A stretch of 64,000 nucleotides of DNA, from contig NC_022247.1 in the NCBI RefSeq assembly GCF_000463015.1, positions 5,455,501 through 5,519,500 of the forward strand. Direction: 5' to 3'. The notes beneath the pieces are model-generated. The model searched no databases. It was not told where the DNA came from and was given only the letters and a program-made list of their open reading frames with translations. The stretch comes from Variovorax paradoxus B4. Its GTDB lineage: Bacteria > Pseudomonadota > Gammaproteobacteria > Burkholderiales > Burkholderiaceae_C. Below are positions 25,796-34,856 of the stretch, in pieces. How positions within the stretch are numbered: the first letter of the stretch is position 1; each line of letters opens with the position of its first letter. The position numbers and the translations under genes were made by a program.

Positions 25796-27079
25796 ATGGC
25801 TTTCGAACGGCTGGGCACGGCAACCGCGCCGCGCCAACTTTTTTCCAGCACGCCGGCGCAGCGCGTGGCGCTCGCGCGGCAGCAGTTCTTCGAGGAAGGC
25901 GTTCGGCCTTCGGGCCTGGTCGGCGAAGCGGTGATCCAGTCCTGGCTGCGCTGCACCCGAAACCACAGCGACCGCCAGCGCATCGTGCCTTTCGATGCGG
26001 TCACGCCAAGCCGGCTGCACGCCACGCTGGCGCGCAACCGCGAGCTGCTCGAGGTGGCGCGGCAGGAACTCGCGAGCATGGAAAGCGCGCTCGCAGGCAC
26101 CGACTGCCGCGTGATCCTGACCGACGGCGACGGCGTGGTGGTGCACGTCACGCACCAGCCGGCCGCGGCGCACCAGCCGGTGCTGCGCAAGACCGCGCGC
26201 GTGGGCGTGAACATTTCCGAGCGCATCGTCGGCACCACGGCGCCGGGCATCGTGGCGACCACCGGGCAGGCCTGCACCGTCGACGGCGCGGAGCACTACT
26301 TCGACGTGCTGTCGCAGATGCAATGCGCCGCGGCCCCGATCCGCGACGTGGCGGGCCGGCTTGCGGGCGTGCTCGACATCACGATGGAAGCGCGGCGCTT
26401 CGGCTTCGACGCGGCCTCGATGGTGGCGCTCTATGCCACGACCATCGAGAACCGCCTGCTGCAGGCGCAGTCGCGCGATCACCTGATCCTGCGCTTCCAG
26501 GCCAGCCCCAGCCTGCTGGGCACGCCGATGGAAGCGCTGGCCGGCGTGGCGCCCGACGGCACCATCGCCTGGCTCAATGGCGCCGGCGCGCGGCTGATCG
26601 GGCGCCTGCCCGAAGAGGCCTGCGAACGCGATGTCGAATCGATGCTGGGCCACGACCTCGCCAGCCTGCTGCGGCTCGAAAGGCGCGAAGCCGCGCAGCC
26701 GCTGCGCCTTTCGAGCGGCCTCGGCGTCTGGGTGCAGGCGCGGTTGAAGGCAGCAGCGGACGGCGCGGATTTCAGGCATGCGGTGGCAATGCCCGGCGAA
26801 AACGGCGCGATGTTGTCCATCGAGCCTGCAACGGCCGTCGAGGCGCTGGCGGCGGACGAGCATGCGCAGGCGGCCGTCTCCCACCACGTGCAGGTGGACC
26901 CGCCGCCGGGCGAAACCCTGCGCGAGCACAGCCGCAAACTGATCGAGGACACGCTCGCGGCGCAGGGCGGCAACGTGTCGCAGGCAGCACGGCAACTGGG
27001 CGTGTCGCGCGGCACGCTGTACCGGCGGTTGCGCGACTGGCGCGAAGAGGACAAGGGCACGCCGCGCGCGCCGGACTGA
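25796..27079 (+). CDS. AcoR-like GAF/Fis-HTH regulator lacking the sigma-54 AAA+ domain
   Basis: 427 aa. The N-terminal part (VIQSWLRCTRNH..., then VLTD-type GAF strands and GVNISERIVGTTAPGIVATTGQ, AAPIRDVAGRLAGVLDITMEA) is the sensor module of AcoR-type activators. A PAS-like stretch follows (about 240-300, PDGTIAWLNGAGARLIGRL). The C-terminus is a Fis-type HTH (GGNVSQAARQLGVSRGTLYRRL). The roughly 240-residue AAA+ domain with GAFTGA that normally lies between is absent, with no sign of a frameshift. It therefore cannot remodel sigma-54 holoenzyme and must act by simple binding. GAGGAG precedes the ATG. Flanked by two PQQ dehydrogenase genes, which it may regulate. Confidence 0.88.
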   Translation: MAFERLGTATAPRQLFSSTPAQRVALARQQFFEEGVRPSGLVGEAVIQSWLRCTRNHSDRQRIVPFDAVTPSRLHATLARNRELLEVARQELASMESALAGTDCRVILTDGDGVVVHVTHQPAAAHQPVLRKTARVGVNISERIVGTTAPGIVATTGQACTVDGAEHYFDVLSQMQCAAAPIRDVAGRLAGVLDITMEARRFGFDAASMVALYATTIENRLLQAQSRDHLILRFQASPSLLGTPMEALAGVAPDGTIAWLNGAGARLIGRLPEEACERDVESMLGHDLASLLRLERREAAQPLRLSSGLGVWVQARLKAAADGADFRHAVAMPGENGAMLSIEPATAVEALAADEHAQAAVSHHVQVDPPPGETLREHSRKLIEDTLAAQGGNVSQAARQLGVSRGTLYRRLRDWREEDKGTPRAPD

Positions 27080-27083
27080 ACGC

Positions 27084-29534
27084 TCAACGCTTCGGCAGCG
27101 CGTAGGCGATCACGTGGTCGCCGGTGCGCGTGCCCAGCGAGCCGTGGCCGCCCGCGGCCACCACCACGTACTGGCGCCCGTCGCTGCCGCGGTAGCTCAT
27201 CGGCGTGGCCTGCCCGCCCGCAGGCAGGCGGCTGCGCCAGAGCTCCTTGCCGTTGGCGACGTCGTAGGCGCGCACGTAGTAGTCGAGCGTGCCCGAAAGA
27301 AAGGCCACGCCGCCGGCCGTCATCATCGGCCCGCCGAGGCTGGGCACGCCCATCGCAAAGGGCAGCGGCAGCGGCGAGCTGTCGCGCACGGTGCCGTTCT
27401 TGTGCTTCCACACCACGCGGCCGGTGCGCAGGTCGGTCCCGGCCACGTGGCCCCAGGGCGGCGCCTGGCACGGCAGGCCGAACACCGAGGTGAAGGCGCT
27501 GAGCTGGACCGCGAACGGCGCGCCGAAGTTCTCGTTGAGCGCGGGCAGGCTGTCGTCGGGCCGGTTCTTGCCTTGCACGTAGAGCGAGGTGTCGTCGGCG
27601 CGCGGAATGAGCTTCGACACGAAGGCCAGCGAAGCCGGCGTGGTGAACGCCATCTGCCGCCCGGGATCGACTGCCACGCCGCCCCAGTTGAAGACGCCGA
27701 AGTTGCCGGGGTAGATCAGCGAACCCTCGGTCGACGGCGGCGTGTAGCGGCCTTCGTGGCGCAGCCGGTGAAAGGCGATGCGGCAGGCCAGCTGGTCGAA
27801 CACGGTGCCGCCCCACATGTCGGCCGGCGTGAGCGCGGGCGGATCGAAGGACAGCTCCGACACGGGCTGCGTCAGCGAGGTGTGGTCGCCCGCGGCAGGG
27901 CCCTGCGGCGCGGGCCGTTCGTGAACCTTGATCACGGGCTTGCCATCGCGGCGGTCGAGCACGAACAGCTCGCCCTGCTTGGTGGGCTGCACGAGCACGG
28001 GCACCGTCTCGCTGCCGATGCGCAGGTCGACGAGGCTGGGCTGGGAGGGCACGTCGTAGTCCCAGAGGTCGTGGTGCACGGCCTGGAAGCTCCAGCGCAC
28101 GCGGCCGGTGGCCAGGTCGAGCGCCACCACCGAGGACGAGTAGCGCTCCGCGCCTTCGGTGCGCTTCCCGCCCCACTGGTCGGGCGGCTGGTTGCCGGTG
28201 GGCACGTAGACCAGCCCCAGCGCCTCGTCCACGCTGGAGATCGACCAGCTGTTCGGCGAGTTGGCCGTGTACCTGCGGTCGGCCGCGATGGGCGCGGTGT
28301 CGTCCGGGTTGCCCGAGTCCCAGTTCCACACCAATGCGCCGGTGTCGATGTCGAAGGCCCGGATCACGCCCGAGGTCTCCTGGGTCGAGACGTTGTCCAG
28401 CACCGTGCCGCCCACGATGACGAGCGAGCGCGTCACCACCACCGGCGAGGTCGAGTAGTAGGAGCCGGGCTTCACGTTGGGCATGTTCTTCCAGAGGTCG
28501 ATCTGGCCCGTGCCGCTGCCGAAGCGCATGCAGGGCCTGCCGCTCCCGGGGTCGAGTGCAATGACGCGGCCGTCGGCCGTGGGCATGAAGAGCTTGGCGT
28601 CGCAGTCGCCGCCCGCAGTGGACGGCGACGATGAAGGCGCAGGCGAAGCAGCCGCGGCCGGCGCGGGCCGCACCGCGCGGCCCGGGTCGTAGGACAGACC
28701 GCGGCAGGTCAGGTGCTGCAAGGCCAGCGGACGCCGGATCTCGGGCGTGTAGCGCCAGAGCTGCTCGCCGGTGGTCGCGTTCAGCGCCACCACCGACTGG
28801 TGCGGCGTGCAAAGAAAAAGCCGCTCGCCGATCTTCAGCGGCGTGACCTCGAAGGTCGTCTCCTCGGGGTCGCCGCTCTGGCCGCGCACGTCGCCGGTGC
28901 GAAAGTGCCACGCCTCCTGCAGCTCGCCGACATTGGCCGGCGTGATCTGGTCGAGCGCCGAATAGCGCTGGCCCAGTCCGTTGCCGCCGTAGGCCGTCCA
29001 GTCGTCCTTCGCCGGGGCCGGTGCGGCGCCCGCTGCGGCTGCCACGGGCGCTGTGGCCGGCGGCATGGTGCCTTGCATGCGCGTCGGATCGCGCGTCCAC
29101 GAGAACACCGCGGCGGCCAGGAAGGCCAGCAGCACCACGCCGAGGAAGCCGCGCGCGGGTGCCAGGCCCGCGGCGCTGCGGCGCCCGAGCGCGCGCGCCA
29201 CCCAGGGCGTGAGCAGGAACACGCCGAGCACGAAGAACACATCGCCGCGCGCCGCCAGCGGCCACCAGTCGAATCCCACTTCCCACAGGGCCCAGACCAG
29301 CGTGAGCGCCACCACGGCCGCATAGACCCAGAGGCCTGCACCGCTGCCGCGCGGAAGCAGCACCGCGGCAACGATCAGGCCGAGCCCCGCAGCCAGGTAG
29401 TACCACGAGCCGCCGAGCACGACGAGCCACGCGCCTGCCGCCCCCAGGGCCAGGCCTGCGAGGCCGATGACAACGGCGGTGATGTTCAGCAGCGCAGAAG
29501 AAGGCGCACGAACGCGCGCGGCGGCATCGGGCAT
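27084..29534 (-). CDS. gcd: membrane-bound PQQ-dependent dehydrogenase, glucose dehydrogenase type
   Basis: 816-aa enzyme: about five N-terminal membrane spans (residues 15-150, e.g. AVVIGLAGLALGAAGAWLVV), then a periplasmic PQQ propeller starting DDWTAYGGNGLGQRYSALDQI. Family markers include HLTCRGLSYDPG, RGYVxA-like RAFDIDTGALVWNWDSG, HHDLWDYDVPSQP and the end PAGGQATPMSYRGSDGRQYV. It oxidises aldoses such as glucose at the periplasmic face and reduces ubiquinone; there is no haem domain. A Pro/Ala/Ser-rich insert (AAAASPAPSSSPS) is unusual. The exact sugar is not proven. TGGAG precedes the ATG. It converges with the GAF/Fis gene (4 bp apart). Confidence 0.92.
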   Translation of the reverse strand: MPDAAARVRAPSSALLNITAVVIGLAGLALGAAGAWLVVLGGSWYYLAAGLGLIVAAVLLPRGSGAGLWVYAAVVALTLVWALWEVGFDWWPLAARGDVFFVLGVFLLTPWVARALGRRSAAGLAPARGFLGVVLLAFLAAAVFSWTRDPTRMQGTMPPATAPVAAAAGAAPAPAKDDWTAYGGNGLGQRYSALDQITPANVGELQEAWHFRTGDVRGQSGDPEETTFEVTPLKIGERLFLCTPHQSVVALNATTGEQLWRYTPEIRRPLALQHLTCRGLSYDPGRAVRPAPAAAASPAPSSSPSTAGGDCDAKLFMPTADGRVIALDPGSGRPCMRFGSGTGQIDLWKNMPNVKPGSYYSTSPVVVTRSLVIVGGTVLDNVSTQETSGVIRAFDIDTGALVWNWDSGNPDDTAPIAADRRYTANSPNSWSISSVDEALGLVYVPTGNQPPDQWGGKRTEGAERYSSSVVALDLATGRVRWSFQAVHHDLWDYDVPSQPSLVDLRIGSETVPVLVQPTKQGELFVLDRRDGKPVIKVHERPAPQGPAAGDHTSLTQPVSELSFDPPALTPADMWGGTVFDQLACRIAFHRLRHEGRYTPPSTEGSLIYPGNFGVFNWGGVAVDPGRQMAFTTPASLAFVSKLIPRADDTSLYVQGKNRPDDSLPALNENFGAPFAVQLSAFTSVFGLPCQAPPWGHVAGTDLRTGRVVWKHKNGTVRDSSPLPLPFAMGVPSLGGPMMTAGGVAFLSGTLDYYVRAYDVANGKELWRSRLPAGGQATPMSYRGSDGRQYVVVAAGGHGSLGTRTGDHVIAYALPKR

Positions 29535-29650
29535 GGCATGGAGCTCCAGGTTTTTTCTTGAACCTAGGCCATGGCCACAGCGATGCGCGTAGGCGGTTTG
29601 CGCATGTCGCCGTGCAACAGCGGACTCGCCGCGGCTTTGCCGGCGATCTT

Positions 29651-30814
29651 TTAAACAGAAGGTATTCGGTATTCGTCGCGCGCGGCGCGAGCCCGGCGCG
29701 CGCGCGCATCGGGCTGCAGCGGCCGGAGGTACTCGTGCAGCGCGAGCGCGGCGGCGCCCACGGCGGGTGCAAGCTCGCCATAGCGTGCAATGCGCAGATC
29801 GGGCGCGGGCATGCCGGCGGCGTCGGCATGGCGCTCGACCATCTCGAAGGCCGCTTGCGCCAGGCCGCGATGGCCGGTGCAGGACTTGCCGCCGAGCACG
29901 ATGGCGCGCGGATCGAAGGTGACCCACAGGTTCTGCAGCAGCACGCCGAAGAACGCAGCCGCATGCGCCGCACCGGGCGCTTCGCGTTCCAGCGCGCGCG
30001 AGCCGAAGAAGGCCTCGGCGCAGCCTCGGCGCCCGCACGAGCACAGCGGCCCGTCGATCTGCAGGATGGTGTGGCCGATCTCGCCCGCCATGCCTTGCGC
30101 GCCCGTGAAGAGGCGGTCGTTCAGCACCACGCCGGCCCCCACGCCCACGTCGCAGCTCACGAAGATCAGCGGGTCCGCGCTCTCGCCGCCGGAGAACTCG
30201 TACTCGCCGAGCGCGGCGGCATCGGCGTCGTTCTGCAGCTGCACCGTGACGCCCGGCAGCCCCGCCGCGGCAAAGGCTTCTTCCAGCGCGGGCAGCAGGC
30301 TCACGTTGCGCCAGCCGAGGTTGGGCGCGAAGCGGACCACGCCGGTGCAGTCGTCCACCGCGCCGGGCACGCAGACGCCGATGCTCGACAGGCGCAGCCC
30401 CAGTGCGTTCAGCTGCCCGTGCGCTGCCGCGGCCATGCGCGCGACCTGCGCGCACGCGCCGGCCGGTGCGCTGTCGGCCAGCGCCTGCGTATCGGCATGC
30501 AGCACGTCGCCCTGCAGCGAGACGCAGGCCAGGCGCACCGTCTCGACGGCGATCTCGACGCCCATCAATGCGCGCACCCCGACGTTGATCTGCAGCGGCG
30601 TCGAAGGCCGTCCCAGCCCATCGGCGACGGTGGTGCCCGCTTCGCTGAGCCAGCCTTCGTCGAGCAGTTCGCGCACCAGCAGGCTCACGGTCGATTTCGT
30701 GAGCCCGCTCTCGCTTGCAAGCCGCGCGCGGGAGAGTCCGGGCCGGGCCCGCAAGAGCCGCAGCAGCACGCTGCGGTTCATGCGCTTCAACAGCTGCTGG
30801 TCGCCGATGGTCAT
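29651..30814 (-). CDS. ROK-family transcriptional repressor of the sugar ABC operon (XylR-like)
   Basis: 387 aa. The N-terminal winged HTH (28-49, LSRARLASESGLTKSTVSLLVREL) is followed by a ROK sugar-kinase-like domain with the zinc motif H248 plus C258-C260-C265 (PLCSCGRRGCAEAFF) and GKSCTGHRGLAQAAFE near the end. It is the last gene of the xylF-xylH-xylG transcript, 19 bp after xylG, giving autoregulation through the operator at 34225-34251. Xylose or a similar sugar is the expected inducer. No xylA/xylB gene follows, so the catabolic enzymes lie elsewhere. Confidence 0.92.
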   Translation of the reverse strand: MTIGDQQLLKRMNRSVLLRLLRARPGLSRARLASESGLTKSTVSLLVRELLDEGWLSEAGTTVADGLGRPSTPLQINVGVRALMGVEIAVETVRLACVSLQGDVLHADTQALADSAPAGACAQVARMAAAAHGQLNALGLRLSSIGVCVPGAVDDCTGVVRFAPNLGWRNVSLLPALEEAFAAAGLPGVTVQLQNDADAAALGEYEFSGGESADPLIFVSCDVGVGAGVVLNDRLFTGAQGMAGEIGHTILQIDGPLCSCGRRGCAEAFFGSRALEREAPGAAHAAAFFGVLLQNLWVTFDPRAIVLGGKSCTGHRGLAQAAFEMVERHADAAGMPAPDLRIARYGELAPAVGAAALALHEYLRPLQPDARARRARAARDEYRIPSV

Positions 30815-30833
30815 GGGGCCACCCTGCCTTCGC

Positions 30834-31610
30834 TCACCTGTGGGCCTGCTCTTTTCCTTCGGGGCGCTTGCCGGCGATGATCATGCCGAGCACTTCATCC
30901 TCGGTGACGACCGCGGTGCGGTAGGTGCCGACCAGCTTGCCGTTCTTCATGACCGCGACGCGGTCGCTCAAGGAGAACACGTCGGGCATGTCGTGCGTGA
31001 TCAGGAAGATGCCGACGCCGTCGGCCTTGAGCTGCTTCACGAGGCCGCCGACCATCGCAGTCTCTTCGGGGCCGAGCGCGGCGCAAGGCTCGTCCATGAT
31101 CAGGATGCGCGCATTGAAGTACAGCGCGCGCGAGATCGCCACCACCTGCCGCTGCCCGCCCGAGAGGCGGCGCACCGGAATGCGGATGTTGGTGAAGTTC
31201 TTGTTCAGGCGCTGGAACACCTTGCGCGCCTGCACTTCCATGAAGTGGTCGTCGAGCGTGTTCCAGCGCGTCATCTTCTCGCGGCCGAGAAAGAGGTTCG
31301 ATACGGAGTCGAGGTTGTCGGCCAGCGCGAGGGTCTGGTAGATGGTCTCGATGCCGAGCGCCTGCGCCTCGGCGGGCGTGCGGATGTGGACCTTCTCGCC
31401 AGCGATCAGCGTGTCGCCCGAATCGACCGGGTAGGCGCCCGCGAGCATCTTCATGAGCGTGGACTTGCCCGCGCCGTTGTGGCCGAGCACCGCAACCACT
31501 TCGCCCGGATGGAGGTTGATGCTCACGCCGTCCACGGCCTTCACGCCGCCGAAGGCCTTGCGGATCTCCTTCAGTTCGACCAGGGGCTTCGAGGTGTCGA
31601 CCGTGGTCAT
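30834..31610 (-). CDS. xylG: sugar ABC transporter ATP-binding protein (xylose type, single domain)
   Basis: 258-aa ATPase with one nucleotide-binding domain: Walker [10 protein letters not shown] (43-51), signature LSGGQRQ (149-155), Walker B ILIMDEP (169-175) and switch His in THDMPDVF. E. coli XylG/RbsA have two fused domains, so here the protein must work as a homodimer, like FrcA-type ATPases. Asp is replaced by CAALGPEET in the D-loop. AAAGGAATTC precedes the ATG. It is separated from the permease gene by a structured 223-bp gap. Confidence 0.9.
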   Translation of the reverse strand: MTTVDTSKPLVELKEIRKAFGGVKAVDGVSINLHPGEVVAVLGHNGAGKSTLMKMLAGAYPVDSGDTLIAGEKVHIRTPAEAQALGIETIYQTLALADNLDSVSNLFLGREKMTRWNTLDDHFMEVQARKVFQRLNKNFTNIRIPVRRLSGGQRQVVAISRALYFNARILIMDEPCAALGPEETAMVGGLVKQLKADGVGIFLITHDMPDVFSLSDRVAVMKNGKLVGTYRTAVVTEDEVLGMIIAGKRPEGKEQAHR

Positions 31611-31833
31611 TTGAATTCCTTTTGCGGTGTGCCGTGGAAAGGGCTTCTTGCGCCCTGGGTTCCGATGCTCAGGGCGCGTGCACAGGCCACCGGGTACGCC
31701 CCTCCGCGAATGTCCCCCGGCCTGCGGCCTCCTCCTTGATTTCGCTGCGGGGAGCACCCGATGCCCTGCGCACGAGGGCACGCCGCTATTGATCTTGCGA
31801 TCAACGACCGCTCTGTCCAACGCACTTTCATCT
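31611..31833. other. structured 223-bp gap between permease and ATPase genes
   Basis: No reading frame is supported here. The stretch holds a perfect 8-bp stem GCGCCCTG/CAGGGCGC (31650-31677, 12-base loop) and a 6-bp stem TGCCCT/AGGGCA (31762-31780), plus further GC-rich dyads. It is unusually long for an operon gap and is GC-richer and more structured than the other gaps nearby. It may be a repetitive extragenic element or a site that tunes the permease:ATPase ratio. No T-run makes it a terminator. Confidence 0.5.
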
Positions 31834-33024
31834 CTAGTTCTCCCCGAACTTGCGCCGGTACAGCACGTCGAACACTACGGCCACGATCAGCACCTGCCCG
31901 ATGATCACCATGCGCTTGCCGATGGGCACGTCGAGCAGCAGCATGCCGCTGTCGAGCGACTGCATGATGAGCGCACCCAGCACCGAGCCGAAGATCGAGC
32001 CGGTGCCGCCCGCGAGCGCCGTGCCGCCGATCACGGCCGCCGCGATCACGTACAGCTCCATGCCCGTGCCGAGCGAATTGGTGCCCGCGTTCAGCCGCGC
32101 AATCGACACGATGGCCGCCACCGTCACCAGCACCGCAAGCAATGCGAACAGCATCAGCGTGACGCGCTTGACCGGAATGCCCACCAGCGCCGCCGCGTCG
32201 GGGTTGCCGCCCATCGCGAACACGTAGCGGCCGAAGCGCGTGCGGTGCACGATGAACGACAGCACGATCGCCACCACGGCCCAGATCAGCACCGGGATCG
32301 GCAGGCCCTGCGGCGCGTCCTTCGAGGCGATCTGGTAGTTGTTCATGACTGCCGCGAAGACGAACACCACGGCCGCGGGCACCGCGGTCAGCAGCACCTC
32401 GAGCCACAGCGGCTCGTTGGGCATCTCGTGGTGCGCGCGCGCACGGCGCTTCTGCAGCATGCGCGCGAACAGCACCACCGCCACGAAGGCCGCGAGGATC
32501 CAGGTCATGGTGGTGCCGATGCCGCCGTCGTAGCCGCCGCCCAGGCGCTGGAAAAATTCGTCGTTCACGGGCTGCGTCTTGCCGTCGGCCACCAGGAAGG
32601 CGGCGCCGCGGAACGACATCAGCCCGCCGAGCGTGACCACGAACGAGGGCACGCCCAGCATCGCCGTGAGCCAGCCCTGGTAGATCGACACAAGCAGCGC
32701 CACTGCAAGGCCCGCCAGGCAGGCGGTGGGCCACGACCAGCCCGATGTGTATTGCAGGTACGCGATCAGCACGCCGACGAAGCCCATCACCGACCCGACC
32801 GACAGGTCGATGTGGCGCGCCACGATGACCAGCACCATCACCGTCGAGACGATGCCCACCACGGCCGTCTGCTGCGCCACGTTGTAGAGGTTCTCGGGCG
32901 AAAGAAACACGCCGCCCGACATCACATTGAAGACGACCCCCATGGCGATCAGCAGCACGCTCATCAGCAGCAGCCGCAGGTCGACGCCCGTGCGGCGCCA
33001 CCAGCCTGGCGTTTGATTGCTCAT
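31834..33024 (-). CDS. xylH: sugar ABC transporter permease (xylose type)
   Basis: 396-aa inner-membrane permease with about ten to eleven spans, longer than RbsC and close to XylH length. Typical sequence: [39 protein letters not shown], the coupling loop [23 protein letters not shown] and [30 protein letters not shown]. It forms the membrane channel with XylG and takes sugar from XylF. The gene lies 125 bp downstream of xylF. Confidence 0.92.
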   Translation of the reverse strand: MSNQTPGWWRRTGVDLRLLLMSVLLIAMGVVFNVMSGGVFLSPENLYNVAQQTAVVGIVSTVMVLVIVARHIDLSVGSVMGFVGVLIAYLQYTSGWSWPTACLAGLAVALLVSIYQGWLTAMLGVPSFVVTLGGLMSFRGAAFLVADGKTQPVNDEFFQRLGGGYDGGIGTTMTWILAAFVAVVLFARMLQKRRARAHHEMPNEPLWLEVLLTAVPAAVVFVFAAVMNNYQIASKDAPQGLPIPVLIWAVVAIVLSFIVHRTRFGRYVFAMGGNPDAAALVGIPVKRVTLMLFALLAVLVTVAAIVSIARLNAGTNSLGTGMELYVIAAAVIGGTALAGGTGSIFGSVLGALIMQSLDSGMLLLDVPIGKRMVIIGQVLIVAVVFDVLYRRKFGEN

Positions 33025-33149
33025 TTTTTCAGACCCTCTCGAAGGAACAACAGGTGCGCGGCGGCCTCCCGGGCGGGCCCGTGGGCCGGCCGGACATGGC
33101 AGTGCTGCGCGGGTTGGAGGCGCTTCTTCGCGCCCGCTCGCTCTTCTTG

Positions 33150-34172
33150 CTACTTGCAGGCCGCGGGCGCGCTGGCAGCCTGGACGCCCTTGCAGAGCTC
33201 GTCCTTCTTGATCCAGCCGGCCTTCACGACCACGTCGAGGTTGTCGCGCGTGATCGGCACCGGCGTGAGCAGGCGCGACGACAGCGAGATCTTCTTCGGC
33301 CCGGAATTCCAGGGCGCGGACTTTTCGACCGGCTTGCCCTGCGACAGCGCGATGGCTGCGCTGGCGGCTTCGCGGCCGAGTTCGCGCGAGTCCTTGAAGA
33401 TGGTCGCGGTCTGCGTGCCCAGCGCAATGCGGTTGAGCGCCGCGAAGTCGGCGTCCTGGCCCGACACCGGAATGCCGCGCAGGCCCTTGGCCGTGAGCGC
33501 GGCCACCGCGCCGCCGGCCGTGCCGTCGTTGGCAGCCACCACCGCGTCGACCTTGTTGGCGTTCTTGGTGAGGATCTGCTCCATGTTCTTCTGCGCGACC
33601 TCGGGCTTCCAGCCTTCGGTGTATTCGTCGCCGACGATCTTGATGTCGCCCTTCTTCACCGCGGCGTCCAGCACCTCCTGCTGGCCCGCGCGCAGGAAGT
33701 CGGCGTTCGGGTCGCTCGGCGAGCCCTTGATGATCACGTAGTTGCCCTTGGGCTTGACCTTGAAGACCTCGCGCGCCTCCATGCGGCCGACCTCGACGTT
33801 GTCGAAGGTGATGTAGAAGACGCCGGGCGCCTCGATCAGCCGGTCGTAGGCCACCACGGGCACCTTCTGGCGCGTGGCCTTGGTGACGGCGGGAAGAATC
33901 GCGTCCTTGTCCATGGCCAGCACGATGAGCGCCTTGGCGCCCTTCGACATCAGCCCCTCGATGTCGCCCAGCTGCTTCTCGGGCGAGCCGCCCGCGTCGG
34001 CGCTGATGTACTTGGCGCCGAGCTTCTCGAGCTGCGCCTTGATCGCGGCCTCGTCGGTCTTCCAGCGCTCTTCCTGGAAGTTGGACCAGCTCACGCCGAC
34101 CACGGTCTGGGCCACTGCGCCCACGGCAGAAAGGCCGAAGGCCATGGCGGCCAGGGTGTGCTTGAGTTGCAT
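33150..34172 (-). CDS. xylF: xylose-type sugar ABC transporter periplasmic binding protein
   Basis: 340 aa with signal peptide [21 protein letters not shown] cut before QTV. It follows E. coli XylF closely in pattern: [100 protein letters not shown] and [19 protein letters not shown], where the residues that hold the sugar lie. D-xylose is the likely ligand. AAGGAGAGAC precedes the ATG. First gene of the operon, directly behind a 27-bp operator. Confidence 0.93.
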   Translation of the reverse strand: MQLKHTLAAMAFGLSAVGAVAQTVVGVSWSNFQEERWKTDEAAIKAQLEKLGAKYISADAGGSPEKQLGDIEGLMSKGAKALIVLAMDKDAILPAVTKATRQKVPVVAYDRLIEAPGVFYITFDNVEVGRMEAREVFKVKPKGNYVIIKGSPSDPNADFLRAGQQEVLDAAVKKGDIKIVGDEYTEGWKPEVAQKNMEQILTKNANKVDAVVAANDGTAGGAVAALTAKGLRGIPVSGQDADFAALNRIALGTQTATIFKDSRELGREAASAAIALSQGKPVEKSAPWNSGPKKISLSSRLLTPVPITRDNLDVVVKAGWIKKDELCKGVQAASAPAACK

Positions 34173-34224
34173 GGATGTCTCTCCTTGGAAGGGTGTGCCC
34201 GGCAAGAAATGCCGTGTAAGAAAT

Positions 34225-34251
34225 TAGTTAGTTTGAAGGGCGAACTAACTA
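34225..34251. promoter_or_regulatory. 27-bp inverted repeat, probable ROK/XylR operator
   Basis: TAGTTAGTT and AACTAACTA, perfect 9-bp arms around 9 bp, 53 bp upstream of xylF in an otherwise GC-rich region. The TTAGTT...AACTA form is much like the xyl operators recognised by ROK-type XylR of Gram-positive bacteria, recalled from the literature. The ROK repressor at the end of the operon is the obvious ligand. Confidence 0.75.
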
Positions 34252-34415
34252 TCCCATCGTGGCCACGCGCTGGGCACCCGGGAATTCCCGGGGGAACGCG
34301 CCTGCCTCTCGGGTGGATCGAGCATCGAGAAAATCGATGCTCAGCAAGAAAATATATCGTTTTCGGTTATGAGGTGCGCTGCTTAAAGTCCGGGCCATCC
34401 TGAACTCACAGACCG

Positions 34416-34856
34416 ATGGCCCCCATGAATGCATCCCCCGCGAGAATTCCGTTCCACCTGGCTTTCCCCGTTCGCGACATTGCCGAAGCCCGCGCCTTCT
34501 ACGGCGATCTGCTCGGATGCCCCGAGGGCCGCAGCGCGCCCGAGTGGGTCGACTTCGACTTTTACGGCCACCAGATCGTCGCGCACCTGGCGCCGGGTGA
34601 ATGCGGCCACAAGGCCAGCAGCGCGGTCGACGGCCACGACGTGCCGGTGCGCCACTTCGGCGCCATCCTCCCGATGGACCAATGGCAGGCGCTGGCCGAC
34701 AAGCTGGTCGCGCGCCAGACCCGCTTCGTGATCGAGCCCTACATCCGCTTCAAGGGCGAGCCGGGCGAACAGGCGACGATGTTCTTCCTCGATCCGTCAG
34801 GCAATGCCATCGAGATGAAGTCGTTCGCGAATCTCGATTCGCTGTTCGCCGTCTGA
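34416..34856 (+). CDS. VOC family (glyoxalase/dioxygenase fold) protein
   Basis: 146-aa VOC protein. The fold shows as [26 protein letters not shown] at the start and [18 protein letters not shown] at the end, with a metal-type His in FHLAF and Glu in IEMK. It resembles the glyoxalase/extradiol-dioxygenase-like proteins often annotated as dioxygenases; substrate unknown. Two starts (34416, 34425) are in frame and neither has a clear ribosome site. Its stop TGA is directly followed by the ATG at 34857 of the next gene. Confidence 0.85.
   Translation: MAPMNASPARIPFHLAFPVRDIAEARAFYGDLLGCPEGRSAPEWVDFDFYGHQIVAHLAPGECGHKASSAVDGHDVPVRHFGAILPMDQWQALADKLVARQTRFVIEPYIRFKGEPGEQATMFFLDPSGNAIEMKSFANLDSLFAV

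Noticed and set aside
26479..29973. 1164-codon minus-strand open frame across the GAF/Fis and glucose-dehydrogenase genes
   Set aside because: Arg/Ala/Gly-rich shadow frame caused by high third-position GC; real genes occupy the other frames.
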